DNA of 64,000 nt from AC-32 sp963821495 (lineage in GTDB: Bacteria > Actinomycetota > Thermoleophilia > Gaiellales > Gaiellaceae). The stretch lies in NCBI GenBank assembly GCA_963821495.1, contig CAWGEA010000003.1, forward strand, positions 620,001 through 684,000, in the 5' to 3' direction. Under the pieces are notes generated by a model that saw only the letters and a list, made by a program, of their open reading frames with translations, did no database searches and was not told where the DNA came from. The position numbers and the translations under genes were made by a program. This document shows positions 23,579-32,161 of this stretch, piece after piece (positions within the stretch are counted from its first letter, which is position 1; each line of letters opens with the position of its first letter).

Positions 23579-24271
23579 CTAGCGGCGCAAACCGGCGGCG
23601 GCAGCCGCATCCGCGACTACAGTCGTGCGCCCCTGGGCCGAGCGGATCAGGCTGGAGGGCGTCGAGCGGTCGGGCGGCCGGCCGAATGCGCGCTCGACCG
23701 CGTCTGCCTTTTCCTCGCCGGTGACGATGAAGACGACGGCCGGCGCAGAGCCCAGCACGGGCACGGTCAGCGTCACGCGGTCGACGAACGGCTCGAGCGT
23801 CGACTCGGCCGGGATCGCGCGCCGCTCCCGCTCGTCGAGCGTCGGCTGGTCGGGGAACAGGGACGCCGTGTGACCGTCCGGCCCGATCCCCAGCAGCACG
23901 AAGTCGAGCGAGACCCCGCGCAGGAGCTCGTCGTACTCGCGCGCCGCCTGCTCGGCCCCGAGCTCGCCCCGGATGCGCTGCACCTCCCGCGGCGGTGCCT
24001 CGAGCCGGTCGAGCAGCGTCTCGCGGCCGAGCCGGAAATTCGAACGCTCGTCCTCGGGCGGGACGCATCGCTCGTCGCCCCACCACGCAGAGGCCGAGCT
24101 CCAGTCCGGCTCCCGCTCGGCCGCCAGCTCGTACGCGCGGCCGGGAGAGGTTCCGCCGGTGAGCGCGATCACGGCGCCGCTGCGCGCGGCCCTGACGAGC
24201 TCGTCCGCGACGACGGATGCCGCCTCCTCAGCGTCGGCGCACAGCGAGAGCTCGACGCCGTAGAGCGTCAC
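23579..24271 (-). CDS. pgl: 6-phosphogluconolactonase
   Basis: 230 residues. The phosphate-binding GGTSPGRAY is near residue 39, WWGDERCVPPEDERSNF near residue 64, and the GIGPDGHTASLFP active-site segment near residue 128. This is the DevB/Pgl family of the NagB fold. It hydrolyses 6-phosphogluconolactone in the oxidative pentose phosphate pathway. The GTG start overlaps the proC stop (GTGA), so it is translationally coupled to proC. No zwf or gnd is visible next to it. Confidence 0.92.
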   Translation of the reverse strand: MTLYGVELSLCADAEEAASVVADELVRAARSGAVIALTGGTSPGRAYELAAEREPDWSSASAWWGDERCVPPEDERSNFRLGRETLLDRLEAPPREVQRIRGELGAEQAAREYDELLRGVSLDFVLLGIGPDGHTASLFPDQPTLDERERRAIPAESTLEPFVDRVTLTVPVLGSAPAVVFIVTGEEKADAVERAFGRPPDRSTPSSLIRSAQGRTTVVADAAAAAGLRR

Positions 24272-25086
24272 TGCTCGCCGGCGGCGAGCTCGCGGGAGCG
24301 CTCCATCGCCGCCTGGATCGCGTTCAGGAAGGCCGCGCGGACACCCGCGCGCTCGAGCTCGCGGATCGCGCGGATCGTCGTCCCGCCGGGCGAGGTCACC
24401 TGCTCCCGCAGCTCGACCGGGTGGATCCCCTCGTCGCGCAGCAGCCGCGCCGTGCCGAACATCGTCTGGACGACGAGCTGCGTCGAGACCTCACGTGAGA
24501 GGCCGAGCAGGATCCCGGCTTCGATCATCGCCTCCGCAAGCAGCGCGAAGTAGGCCGGCCCCGAGCCCGAGACCGCGGTGACGGCGTCCATGTAGCGCTC
24601 GGGCACCCGCACGACCGCGCCCAGGTGGCTGAGCGCTTCCTCGGCGAGCTGCAGGTGCTCCTCGCCGGCGTGCGCCCCGGCGCAGATCCCGGCGATTCCC
24701 TCGTGGACGGTCGCCGCCCGGTTCGGCATCGCGCGTACGACGGGCACGCCCGAGGCGACCTGCCGCTCGATCGCCGCCGTCGGGATCGCAGCGGCGACGG
24801 AAAGCACCGTCTGCTCCGTGGTGAGGACGCCGCCGATCTCGCCGAGCAGCGTGTCGAAGTCCTGCGGCTTGACCGCGATCACAACCAGCGCCGCGCCCGC
24901 CACCGCCTCTGCGTTCGAGAGCGTGACGCGGACGCCGTGCCGCTGCTCGAGCTCGTGCGCCCGATCCTCGTCGCGGACCGTGGCGACCACCTCGTCAGGC
25001 TCGCGCCAGCCGCCGCTGAGCAGGCCGCGCAGGAGCGACTCGCCGATCGTCCCGGCGCCGAGAATGGCGACGCGTCGTGCGTCCAC
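24268..25086 (-). CDS. proC: Pyrroline-5-carboxylate reductase
   Basis: 272 residues, the usual size. It starts with the Rossmann motif VAILGAGTIGESLLRGLL and contains VIAVKPQDF. The family signature is in the region VSGSGPAYFALLAEAMIEAG through SPGGTTIRAI. It catalyses the last step of proline synthesis with NAD(P)H. The GTG start at 25086 is preceded by TAGACT with a 6-nt gap. It is followed by an overlapping pgl gene. Confidence 0.95.
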   Translation of the reverse strand: MDARRVAILGAGTIGESLLRGLLSGGWREPDEVVATVRDEDRAHELEQRHGVRVTLSNAEAVAGAALVVIAVKPQDFDTLLGEIGGVLTTEQTVLSVAAAIPTAAIERQVASGVPVVRAMPNRAATVHEGIAGICAGAHAGEEHLQLAEEALSHLGAVVRVPERYMDAVTAVSGSGPAYFALLAEAMIEAGILLGLSREVSTQLVVQTMFGTARLLRDEGIHPVELREQVTSPGGTTIRAIRELERAGVRAAFLNAIQAAMERSRELAAGEQ

Positions 25087-25092
25087 CGAGGA

Positions 25093-25098
25093 AGTCTA
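25093..25098 (-). promoter_or_regulatory. -10 hexamer TAGACT, leaderless promoter of proC
   Basis: TAGACT overlaps the stop codon of the DNA glycosylase gene and ends 6 nt before GTG 25086. Confidence 0.6.
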
Positions 25099-25947
25099 GG
25101 CAGCGGCCGTCTTCGGCAGCGGCACGAGGCCCTTCGCTTGGGCGTGCAGCAGGTACACGCTCGCGAGGCCGGCCCACTCGCCGTACGGCTCGAGCAGCTC
25201 GGCGGTCTCCCAGCCCTCGACCCGGCGGCCGCGTAGCGCGGAGAGCAGCTTGACCAGGCCGAGGTCGGCGACGAGGCCGCGGTCGTAACGGCCGAGCCCT
25301 TGGAGGAAGACGACGCCGACCGACCACGGCCCGAGGCCGCGCTCACGCAGGAGCCGCTCGGCCGACGCGTCGCCGGGCAGCGCGCGCAGCCGCTCGAGCT
25401 CGAGCGAGCGGCAGATGCGGACCAGCGCCGCGCCCCGTCTCGTGCCGAGGCCGAGCCGCCGCAGCTCGGCGGGTGCGAGGCGGCCCAGGCTCGCGCAGTC
25501 CGGCGGCGCGTGCAGACGCGTCCCCGTGAGCTGCGGCATCGACGCGCGGACGACGGTGTGCTCGATCGCCCGCGCCCGCCGTGCCTGGATCAGCTGCCCG
25601 CAGACGGCCCGCAGCAGCGCCTGGGCGACGGTCGAGGTGCGCAGGGGCCGTAGGCCGCGGACCTGGCGCGTCGCGTGTCCGATCAGCGGGTCGCGGGAGA
25701 AGCGGCGCAGGAACTCGCTGTGGTCGTCGTCGAGGGCGAGCACGAACCGCAGCTCGTCGATGCCCGCCTCGCGCGGGGCGCGCAGCTGCACCGTGCCGTC
25801 GGCCTGCTGCCACGCGCGGCCGGCGCCGCCGCTCGCGAGCGCTGCCACGACGACGCCGTCGATCACCGTCCGCGTCGCGTCGCTGCCGGCACGGGTGGAG
25901 GTGCGAAGGGAGTACGGGCCTCGCGGCCGGATCGCGGCCGAGATCAC
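25096..25947 (-). CDS. AlkA-like DNA-3-methyladenine glycosylase (HhH-GPD)
   Basis: 283 residues. An N-terminal beta domain of about 100 residues precedes the HhH-GPD domain (VAQALLRAVCGQLIQARRA, then RLAPAELRRLGLGTRRG). The helix-hairpin-helix is LRERGLGPWSVGVVFLQGLG and the catalytic Asp lies in LVADLGLVKL. It should excise alkylated bases from DNA. The GTG start overlaps the stop of the XRE-TPR regulator (GTGA), so the two are co-expressed, which might mean that the repair gene is controlled by that regulator. No Ada-type domain is present. Confidence 0.88.
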   Translation of the reverse strand: MISAAIRPRGPYSLRTSTRAGSDATRTVIDGVVVAALASGGAGRAWQQADGTVQLRAPREAGIDELRFVLALDDDHSEFLRRFSRDPLIGHATRQVRGLRPLRTSTVAQALLRAVCGQLIQARRARAIEHTVVRASMPQLTGTRLHAPPDCASLGRLAPAELRRLGLGTRRGAALVRICRSLELERLRALPGDASAERLLRERGLGPWSVGVVFLQGLGRYDRGLVADLGLVKLLSALRGRRVEGWETAELLEPYGEWAGLASVYLLHAQAKGLVPLPKTAAA

Positions 25948-27275
25948 CGATTGCCGCGGTCGGTCGCGGCGATGGGCTCGGCTGCCAGGTCGGCGGCGCG
26001 CTCGAGCACCTCGAGCGCCTCCTCCTCGCGGCCGGCGCGGCGGAGGAACTTGCCCCAGGCGCGGTACGCCTCGACGTAGTCGCGGCGGTGGCCGTCCTCC
26101 TGGAGCAGCGCCGCCGCCTTGCCGAAGGCGTCGTGGGCCCCGTCTGCGTCGCCGGTCAGCGCCAGGCCCTCCGCGAGCGCCCAGAGCGCGTTGCCCTTCT
26201 CGGCCGGGAACTCGTCGCCGACGGCGTCGACCGCGGCCCGGGAGCGGCGGACGGCCTCCTCGCCGTCGCCGAGCGCGACAGCGCGCTTCGCCTGGTCGGT
26301 GCAGAGGTTCGCCACGTCCACGGGTTCGGAGTTCGTCCCGAACAGCTGCTCGGCGAGGTCGAAGTGCCGCCCCGCGTCCTCGGCCCGCCCCTGGGTCATC
26401 AGGATGTCGCCGCGCAGCAGGTGGGCGCGGGCCAGATGCAGGGTGTCGTCGGTGACGGCGAGCAGCGCGAGCGCCCGGCGGATGTAGTCGAGCGCCGCTA
26501 CCGGCCGTCCCTGGATGTCGTTCAGTCTGGCGAGCGACCAGTAGAGGCGGACGCGCGAGTACGCATCGGTCAGCGCCTCGGCCTTGCCGAGTGCCGCGTC
26601 GAGGACGGATTGCGCGCGGTCGAGGTCGTTGAGGTCGGTCAGCGCGTAGCTGAGGTAGGTCGTGAAGCGCACCTGTGCTCCGAGGTCTTCGGGCGCGCCC
26701 TCGGAGACCTCGCCGAGGCAGCGCTCGAACAGCGAAACAGCCTGGTCGGCACGGCCGGTCGCCGAGTAGGCGCGGCCGAGCGTGGCGAAGACATCGGGGC
26801 GGACGCTCGGCGAGACCGGCGATGACTCCAGGCCGGCCTCGAGCCGCTCGATCGCCTCGCCGTTCCGGCCCGCGACCGCCGCGGCCAGCCCGAGCGCGAC
26901 GTTGGCGCGCGAGGCGGCGACCGCGTCGCCCGCCGCGACGGCCTCGTCGTGCAGGCGCTGCAGCGTCGCCTCGGCCGTTTCCGTGTTCTCGACGAGGCGA
27001 AGCTCGAGCTCGGCGTCGGCGATCCGCAGCTCGCGCTCGTCGGTGTCGCGGATCTCGGATCCGGTCTCCAGATAGTCGGCGGAGACCCCCAGCTTCCTGG
27101 CCAGCATCCGAAGCGCCTTCACCGACGGACGGCGCGCTCCGGCCTCGATCCGCGAGATGTAGGCGTACGAGACGCCGGGGCTCGCGAGCTCTCGCTGCGA
27201 GAGCCCGCGCTCGTGACGCAGGCGGCGCAAGCGCTGGCCGATCGTCTCGACCTGTCCCTCGTGTTGCTCCGGCAC
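25944..27275 (-). CDS. Second XRE-family HTH regulator with TPR domain
   Basis: 443 residues. A Cro/CI HTH lies at residues about 12-70 (IGQRLRRLRHERGLSQRELA, then YISRIEAGARRPSVKALRML). It is followed by TPR-type helical repeats through the rest of the protein, e.g. LGRAYSATGRADQAVSLFER. Same architecture and length as the regulator at 5335-6684, so the two are paralogous in layout. It is first in an operon with the AlkA-like glycosylase (GTGA overlap). The upstream region contains a long hairpin and a divergent 19-codon ORF. Confidence 0.88.
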   Translation of the reverse strand: MPEQHEGQVETIGQRLRRLRHERGLSQRELASPGVSYAYISRIEAGARRPSVKALRMLARKLGVSADYLETGSEIRDTDERELRIADAELELRLVENTETAEATLQRLHDEAVAAGDAVAASRANVALGLAAAVAGRNGEAIERLEAGLESSPVSPSVRPDVFATLGRAYSATGRADQAVSLFERCLGEVSEGAPEDLGAQVRFTTYLSYALTDLNDLDRAQSVLDAALGKAEALTDAYSRVRLYWSLARLNDIQGRPVAALDYIRRALALLAVTDDTLHLARAHLLRGDILMTQGRAEDAGRHFDLAEQLFGTNSEPVDVANLCTDQAKRAVALGDGEEAVRRSRAAVDAVGDEFPAEKGNALWALAEGLALTGDADGAHDAFGKAAALLQEDGHRRDYVEAYRAWGKFLRRAGREEEALEVLERAADLAAEPIAATDRGNR

Positions 27276-27283
27276 CGCGTCCC

Positions 27284-27312
27284 ATCTTGACCACAGCGGG
27301 AGACATCGTCAA
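27284..27312 (-). promoter_or_regulatory. Possible promoter of the second XRE-TPR regulator
   Basis: TTGACG (27312-27307), 17-bp spacer, CAAGAT (27289-27284) ending 8 nt before GTG 27275. The -10 matches poorly; a leaderless start is plausible. Confidence 0.35.
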
Positions 27313-27373
27313 ACGGGCAACGCATGGTGACAACAAATGGCGACGCAGGTTTCGTTACTGCGGCCCGCGGCCA

Positions 27374-27405
27374 GGACCACCTTCGATGCCGAAAGGGGGT
27401 GGTCC
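27374..27405. repeat. Long inverted repeat in the intergenic region upstream of the XRE-TPR regulator
   Basis: GGACCACC and GGTGGTCC flank an inner TTCG-ATGC-CGAA hairpin with a 4-nt AGGG bulge on one side, giving 12 pairs in total. It lies about 100 bp upstream of the regulator; it could be an operator or a terminator for an unseen transcript. Confidence 0.5.
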
Positions 27406-27431
27406 GTGTCGCAGGGATTGAGGGGTTGCTC

Positions 27432-27491
27432 ATGGTGCTCGGCACGATCCTGCCCGCAGCACTGAACGCGTCGACGCCCTGGGGGCCGTGA
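27432..27491 (+). CDS. Possible 19-residue peptide gene divergent from the XRE-TPR regulator
   Basis: ATG followed by 18 codons (MVLGTILPAALNASTPWGP) with GAGGGG 6 nt upstream. It is mostly hydrophobic but lacks a basic N-terminus. It is listed because it has a proper ribosome site and sits next to a TPR-type regulator. A chance ORF is quite possible. The rest of the 340-bp intergenic stretch contains the inverted repeat at 27374 and the tandem repeat at 27570. Confidence 0.3.
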   Translation: MVLGTILPAALNASTPWGP

Positions 27492-27569
27492 GGCCCGCGG
27501 CACGGGGGCGAGGGCCGGCGATGCGCGCTCTTCGGTGGCACAACTTCTGTCAACGCAGGTAGCGAAACG

Positions 27570-27603
27570 GCTACCGAGCCAGTCGCGCTACCGAGCCAGT
27601 CGC
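27570..27603 (+). repeat. Perfect 17-bp tandem repeat in the VOC gene promoter
   Basis: GCTACCGAGCCAGTCGC occurs twice head to tail (27570-27586, 27587-27603), directly before the TATCGT -10 hexamer. GTAGC at 27559-27563 forms an inverted repeat with the first GCTAC. It covers the -35 region, so it could be an operator pair or a recent duplication. Confidence 0.75.
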
Positions 27604-27609
27604 TATCGT
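27604..27609 (+). promoter_or_regulatory. -10 hexamer TATCGT, leaderless promoter of the VOC gene
   Basis: Ends 7 nt before GTG 27617 and begins one base after the 17-bp tandem repeat. Confidence 0.55.
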
Positions 27610-27616
27610 CGCCCGC

Positions 27617-28102
27617 GTGAGCATCGACCCCCGTGTCGACATCGGCCACGTCCACCTGAAGGTCGCGGACATCGACCGGTCGCTCGCCTTCTACCGCGAC
27701 GTCCTCGGCTTCGACGTCACGCAGCAGCTGGGCGACCAGGCCGCTTTCATCTCGGCGGGCGGCTACCACCATCACCTCGGGCTGAACACGTGGGAATCGC
27801 GTGGAGGCTCGCCGCCCCCGCCGGGAACGACCGGGCTCTATCACGTCGCGATCCGCTACCCGGACCGGGCGCAGCTCGGCGACGCGCTGCGGCGGCTCGT
27901 CGAAACGCGCTGGCCGATCGACGGCGCGACCGACCACGGTGTCTCCGAGGCGATCTACCTCCGCGACCCCGACGGGAACGGCATCGAGCTCTACCGCGAC
28001 CGGCCGGAAGAGGAGTGGCCGCGCGCGAGCGATGGCGAGGGCGTGGCGATGTTCAACGCGCCGCTCGACCTGCAGGCGCTGCTCGCGGAGGCCGCGGGCT
28101 GA
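27617..28102 (+). CDS. VOC family protein, catechol-2,3-dioxygenase-like
   Basis: 161 residues. HVHLKVADIDRSLAFYRDVLGFD is the start of the first beta-alpha-beta-beta-beta module, with a metal-ligand His. The second module has LYHVAIRYPDRAQLGDALRRL and ends with YLRDPDGNGIELY, where the Glu ligand lies. It resembles CatE-type extradiol dioxygenases but is half their length. Substrate unknown. Leaderless GTG start. The next small gene overlaps its stop by one base (TGATG). Confidence 0.88.
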   Translation: MSIDPRVDIGHVHLKVADIDRSLAFYRDVLGFDVTQQLGDQAAFISAGGYHHHLGLNTWESRGGSPPPPGTTGLYHVAIRYPDRAQLGDALRRLVETRWPIDGATDHGVSEAIYLRDPDGNGIELYRDRPEEEWPRASDGEGVAMFNAPLDLQALLAEAAG

Positions 28103-28335
28103 TGGCGAAGGGCTACGCGGAAGGCCCGGCTGCCGAGGAGGCCGAGCGCCGGCGGGAAGAGCTCGAGCGAGGGTCGCAGGAGCCAGAGCGCGAGGCCAGG
28201 CCCGCTGTCTACGGCTCGACCGAGGACGACCCGGAGCGGCACTTCCTCGGCTGGCGAGACGAGGTCGACCCGGACGCGCTGTTCGACTCCGGGGAGGCGT
28301 GGGGCCTGACAGTCGTGCGCGTCAGCGCACCCTGA
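28102..28335 (+). CDS. Small acidic hypothetical protein coupled to the VOC gene
   Basis: 77 residues, highly charged (EEAERRREELERGS), no signal peptide. The middle EDDPERHFLGWRDEVDPDALFDSG is aromatic and acidic. The ATG shares its A with the TGA of the upstream gene (TGATG), a common sign of coupled translation. Function unknown. Confidence 0.6.
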   Translation: MAKGYAEGPAAEEAERRREELERGSQEPEREARPAVYGSTEDDPERHFLGWRDEVDPDALFDSGEAWGLTVVRVSAP

Positions 28336-28439
28336 CGCGCACCGCCGCGGTTGGTCCACGCGGCTCAGCGGCAGGGGCCCGCGTGAGCCGTCACCGGAGC
28401 TGCACCGTCGGCACTGCGTAGCGCCCCCCGCGCCGGTGC

Positions 28440-28445
28440 TATACC
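28440..28445 (+). promoter_or_regulatory. -10-like hexamer TATACC before korA
   Basis: Ends 9 nt before ATG 28455; no ribosome site is evident between, consistent with a near-leaderless mRNA. Confidence 0.4.
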
Positions 28446-28454
28446 TAGCGGCGA

Positions 28455-30290
28455 ATGGCCAAGCCCGTCGAGCAGCTCGACCAGGTGATCATCCGTTTCG
28501 CCGGCGACTCCGGGGACGGCATGCAGCTCACCGGAGGCCGTTTCACCAGCGAGACGGCGCTGATCGGGAACGACCTCTCGACGCTGCCCGACTACCCGGC
28601 CGAGATCCGCGCGCCGGCCGGGTCGCTGCCGGGCGTCTCGGGCTTCCAGCTCCATTTCGCCAACCACGACATCCTCACGCCCGGCGACGCGCCCGACGTG
28701 CTCGTGGCGATGAATCCCGCGGCGCTGAAGACGAACCTGCGCGACCTGCCCAATGGCGGCACGCTGATCGTCAACCGCGACGCCTTCACCGAGCGCAACC
28801 TCGAGAAGGCCGGCTACGAAGCGAGCCCGCTCGACGACGGGTCGCTGAGCGAGTACCACCTGCACGAGGTGCCGCTGACGACGATGACGCTCGAGGCGCT
28901 GAAGGACGTCGACGTGACCAAGCGCGAGGCGGAGCGCTCGAAGAACATGTTCGCGCTCGGACTGATGTCGTGGCTCTACCACCGACCGACGGAGGGCACC
29001 GTCGCCTTCCTGGAGCGCAAGTTCGCCTCGAAGCCGGCGATCGCGGAGGCGAACGTGAAGGCGTTCAAGGCCGGCTGGGCCTACGGTGAGACGTCGGAGG
29101 ACTTCGTCGTCTCGTACGAGGTCGCGCCCGCCCCGCTCCCGCCAGGGACCTATCGCAACATCACCGGCAACCAGGCGCTCGGGATGGGCCTGATCGCGGC
29201 AAGCGTCAAGAGCGGGCTGCCGCTCTTCCTCGGCGCCTACCCGATCACGCCCGCCTCCGAGATCCTCGAGAACCTCTCGCGCCACAAGCGCTTCGGCGTC
29301 CGCACCTTCCAGGCCGAGGACGAGATCGCCGCGGCAGGCGCCGCGGTCGGCGCGAGCTTCGGCGGGGCGCTCGGCGTCTGCACCTCGAGCGGCCCGGGCG
29401 TGGTGTTGAAGGCCGAGACCGTCGGGCTCGCGGTCGCTCTCGAGCTGCCGCTGCTGATCCTCGACATCCAGCGCGCCGGGCCTTCGACGGGAATGCCGAC
29501 CAAGCCCGAGCAGGCCGACCTGCTGATGGTTCTCTATGGGCGAAACGCCGAGTCGCCCGTGCCGGTCGTCGCGGCTTCGACGCCCGGCAACTGCTTCGAC
29601 GCGGCCCTGGAGGCGGCGCGGATCGCCCTGAAGTACCGCACGCCCGTCTACCTGCTCTCGGACGCGTACCTCGCGAACGGCTCGGAGCCGTGGTTGCTGC
29701 CGGACGTGGCCGCGCTGCCGGAGATCCCGGTCGATTTCGCAACCGGCCCGAACCGCGACGGCGAGTACCTTCCGTACGTCCGCGACCCCGAGACGCTCGC
29801 CCGCGCCTGGGCGATTCCCGGGACGCCTGGGCTCGAGCACCGGATCGGCGGCCTCGAGAAGCAGGACGAGACCGGCAACGTCTCCTACGACCCCGACAAC
29901 CACGACCGGATGGTGCGGCTGCGCGCGCGGAAGGTCGCGAACATCGCCGCCGACATACCCGAGCTGGCGGTCGACGACCCGGACGGTGCCGATCTGCTCG
30001 TGCTCGGCTGGGGCGGGACCTACGGCCCGATCACGGCGGCGGTGCGGCGGCTGCGCAAGGGCGGCCGGAAGGTCGCCCAGGCGCACCTGACGCACCTGAA
30101 CCCGTTCCCGCGCAACACCGGCGACGTGCTCCGCTCCTACGAGCAAGTCCTGGTTCCCGAGATGAATCTGGGCCAGCTGCTGAAGCTGGTGCGTGCCGAG
30201 TTCCTGGTCGACGCCGTCGGCTTCAACCAGGTGCGCGGCATCCCGCTGCGCGCGGGCGAGCTCGCGGACGCGATGGAGGCGCTGCTGTGA
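28455..30290 (+). CDS. korA: 2-oxoacid (2-oxoglutarate):ferredoxin oxidoreductase, fused gamma-alpha subunit
   Basis: 611 residues. The N-terminal gamma domain (about 1-195) begins VIIRFAGDSGDGMQLTGG and carries SGFQLHFANHDILTPGD. The alpha (pyrimidine-binding) domain starts near residue 235 with the GNQALGMGLIAASVKSG segment and has LGAYPITPASEILENLS and RTFQAEDEIAAAGAAVGASF. The YPITPASE motif is typical of this family. With the beta subunit it oxidises a 2-oxoacid with CoA and reduces ferredoxin. The KorAB assignment rests on the two-subunit layout without a ferredoxin domain; related 2-oxoacids are possible. The stop overlaps the korB GTG. Confidence 0.9.
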   Translation: MAKPVEQLDQVIIRFAGDSGDGMQLTGGRFTSETALIGNDLSTLPDYPAEIRAPAGSLPGVSGFQLHFANHDILTPGDAPDVLVAMNPAALKTNLRDLPNGGTLIVNRDAFTERNLEKAGYEASPLDDGSLSEYHLHEVPLTTMTLEALKDVDVTKREAERSKNMFALGLMSWLYHRPTEGTVAFLERKFASKPAIAEANVKAFKAGWAYGETSEDFVVSYEVAPAPLPPGTYRNITGNQALGMGLIAASVKSGLPLFLGAYPITPASEILENLSRHKRFGVRTFQAEDEIAAAGAAVGASFGGALGVCTSSGPGVVLKAETVGLAVALELPLLILDIQRAGPSTGMPTKPEQADLLMVLYGRNAESPVPVVAASTPGNCFDAALEAARIALKYRTPVYLLSDAYLANGSEPWLLPDVAALPEIPVDFATGPNRDGEYLPYVRDPETLARAWAIPGTPGLEHRIGGLEKQDETGNVSYDPDNHDRMVRLRARKVANIAADIPELAVDDPDGADLLVLGWGGTYGPITAAVRRLRKGGRKVAQAHLTHLNPFPRNTGDVLRSYEQVLVPEMNLGQLLKLVRAEFLVDAVGFNQVRGIPLRAGELADAMEALL

Positions 30291-31312
30291 GCGAGAACGG
30301 CCACGGCAACGGCAAGGCCGCGCTGACCGCGAAGGACTTCAAGACCGACCAGGAGGTGCGCTGGTGTCCCGGCTGCGGGGACTACGCGATCCTCGCCGCG
30401 GTCCAGAGCTTCCTCCCGGAGCTCGGGATCCCGCGCGAGCGGATCGTGTTCATCTCCGGGATCGGCTGCGCCGCGCGCTTCCCGTACTACGTCGAGACCT
30501 ACGGGATCCACTCGATTCACGGGCGCGCCCCGTCGATCGCGACCGGGCTCGCGCTCTCCAGGCCCGACCTGTCGGTGTGGGTCGTGTCGGGCGACGGCGA
30601 CGCGCTCTCGATCGGCGGCAACCACCTGATCCACGCGCTGCGCCGCAACGTGAACGTGAAGATCCTGATGTTCAACAACCAGATCTACGGGCTGACGAAG
30701 GGGCAGTACTCGCCGACGACGCCGCTCGGGACGATCAACAAGACGACGCCGATGGGCTCGCTCGACCATCCGTTCAACCCGGTCGCGCTGGCGCTAGGCG
30801 CCGAGGCGACGTTCGTCGCGCGCTCGATCGACACCGACCGCGCACACCTGACCGAGATGCTGCGGCGCGCGCACGCCCACCAGGGGGCGGCTTTCGTCGA
30901 GATCTACCAGAACTGCAACGTCTACAACGACGGCGCTTTCGAAGCCGTGCGCGAGCAGAAGGAGAACCGGATCCTCCTCGAGCACGGCAAGCCGATCCGC
31001 TTCGGTGATGCAGCCGAGCGGGGCGTGCGGATGCGACCGGACGCCTCCGCGGAGATCGTCGACGTCGCCGACGTCGGCGAGGAGGCGCTGCTCGTGCACG
31101 ACGAGCACGCGCGTACGCCGTCGCTCGCCGCGGCCGTCGCGCGGCTCTCGCACACGCCGCACGGCCCGGCGCCGCTCGGCGTCTTCCGCGACGTCGAGCG
31201 CCCCGTCTACGACCGCCTGATGGAAGAGCAGCTCCAGCGCGCCCGCGACGAGCAGGGCGAGGGCGACCTCGAGCAGCTCCTGCACGCCGGCGATACCTGG
31301 ACGATCTCGTAG
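30287..31312 (+). CDS. korB: 2-oxoacid (2-oxoglutarate):ferredoxin oxidoreductase, beta subunit
   Basis: 341 residues. WCPGCGDYAILAAVQ and FISGIGCAARFPYY supply cysteines for the iron-sulfur cluster. The thiamine-diphosphate site is SGDGDALSIGGNHLIHALRRN with NNQIYGLTKGQYSPTT. Together with korA this is a complete CoA-acylating oxidoreductase replacing or supplementing the 2-oxoglutarate dehydrogenase complex. It starts GTGA-overlapped with korA. Aerobic actinobacteria commonly use such an oxygen-tolerant KorAB, and the presence of ctaA in the window fits that. Confidence 0.92.
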   Translation: MSENGHGNGKAALTAKDFKTDQEVRWCPGCGDYAILAAVQSFLPELGIPRERIVFISGIGCAARFPYYVETYGIHSIHGRAPSIATGLALSRPDLSVWVVSGDGDALSIGGNHLIHALRRNVNVKILMFNNQIYGLTKGQYSPTTPLGTINKTTPMGSLDHPFNPVALALGAEATFVARSIDTDRAHLTEMLRRAHAHQGAAFVEIYQNCNVYNDGAFEAVREQKENRILLEHGKPIRFGDAAERGVRMRPDASAEIVDVADVGEEALLVHDEHARTPSLAAAVARLSHTPHGPAPLGVFRDVERPVYDRLMEEQLQRARDEQGEGDLEQLLHAGDTWTIS

Positions 31313-31317
31313 CTGCG

Positions 31318-31323
31318 TAGACT
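31318..31323 (+). promoter_or_regulatory. -10 hexamer TAGACT, leaderless promoter
   Basis: Ends 7 nt before GTG 31331, just after the korB stop. Confidence 0.55.
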
Positions 31324-31330
31324 CGCCGCC

Positions 31331-32159
31331 GTGGAGGGCAGGCTCCCGTTCCGCGAGTTCCGCACGCCCTACTGGGTCTTCGGGGACGGCGAGTCGCCCC
31401 GGCGGTTGCCGCTCGTCTGTCTGCATGGCGGACCGGGAAGCGCGCACGACGCGCTCGAAGGGTTGGCCGCGCTCGCAGAGCAGGGGCGGCGCGTCGTCTT
31501 CTACGACCAGCTCGGCGGCGGTGTCGCCGACCGCCCCGGCGACCTCTCGCTGTGGGTGGTCGAGACCTTCATCGAGGAGCTCGACAACCTACGCGAGGGG
31601 CTAGGGCTGGAGCGGATCCATCTCTTCGGTTCCTCGTGGGGCGGGATGCTCGCACTCGAGTACGCCTTCGCCCGGCCGGACGGCCTCGCGAGCCTCGTGC
31701 TCAACTCGACGCCGACGAGCGCGCCGCGCTGGGCCGAGGAGACGCTGCGCCTCTACGCCGAGCTCCCGGCGGGGCTCGACGAGAAGGCGGCCGAGCAGGA
31801 GTTCAAGCGCCGTCACATCTGCCGCCTCGATCCCGAGCCGGAGGTGCTGGCGCGCGCTCGGGCGAAGTTCGGGAAGGCCGTCTACGAGACGATGTGGGGC
31901 GCGACGGAGTACAGCGTCACCGGAACGCTCAAGGACTGGGACGTGGTCGCCCGGCTCGGCGAGATCCAGCGTGCCGACCCTCGTCACCTCCGGCCGCCAC
32001 GACGAGTGCACGCCGGCGCTCGTCGAGCCGCTGCGCGCGGGGATTCGGGGCGCCGAGTGGGTGCTGTTCGAAAACAGCGCGCACATGGCGTACCTGGAGG
32101 AGCCGCGCCGCTACCTCGAGGTTGTCGGCGACTTCCTCCGGCGCGTCGAGGGCGGCTAG
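31331..32159 (+). pseudogene. pip: Proline iminopeptidase (alpha/beta hydrolase), disrupted by a +1 frameshift
   Basis: The first 212 codons encode a proline-iminopeptidase-like hydrolase: LVCLHGGPGSAHDALEG oxyanion region, YDQLGGG, and the nucleophile elbow FGSSWGGML. At 31968 a single extra A (GAGATCC[A]GCGTGCC) shifts the frame. Removing it joins EIRVPTLVTSG to the catalytic Asp (SGRHDECTP) and His (ENSAHMAYLEEP) in the other frame, ending at TAG 32159 with 275 residues in total. As read, the first frame lacks two of three catalytic residues and runs on into the next gene. It may be a real mutation, programmed frameshifting or an assembly error; coding quality on both sides favours a recent or artefactual change. 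Confidence 0.82.
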
Positions 32160-32161
32160 AG

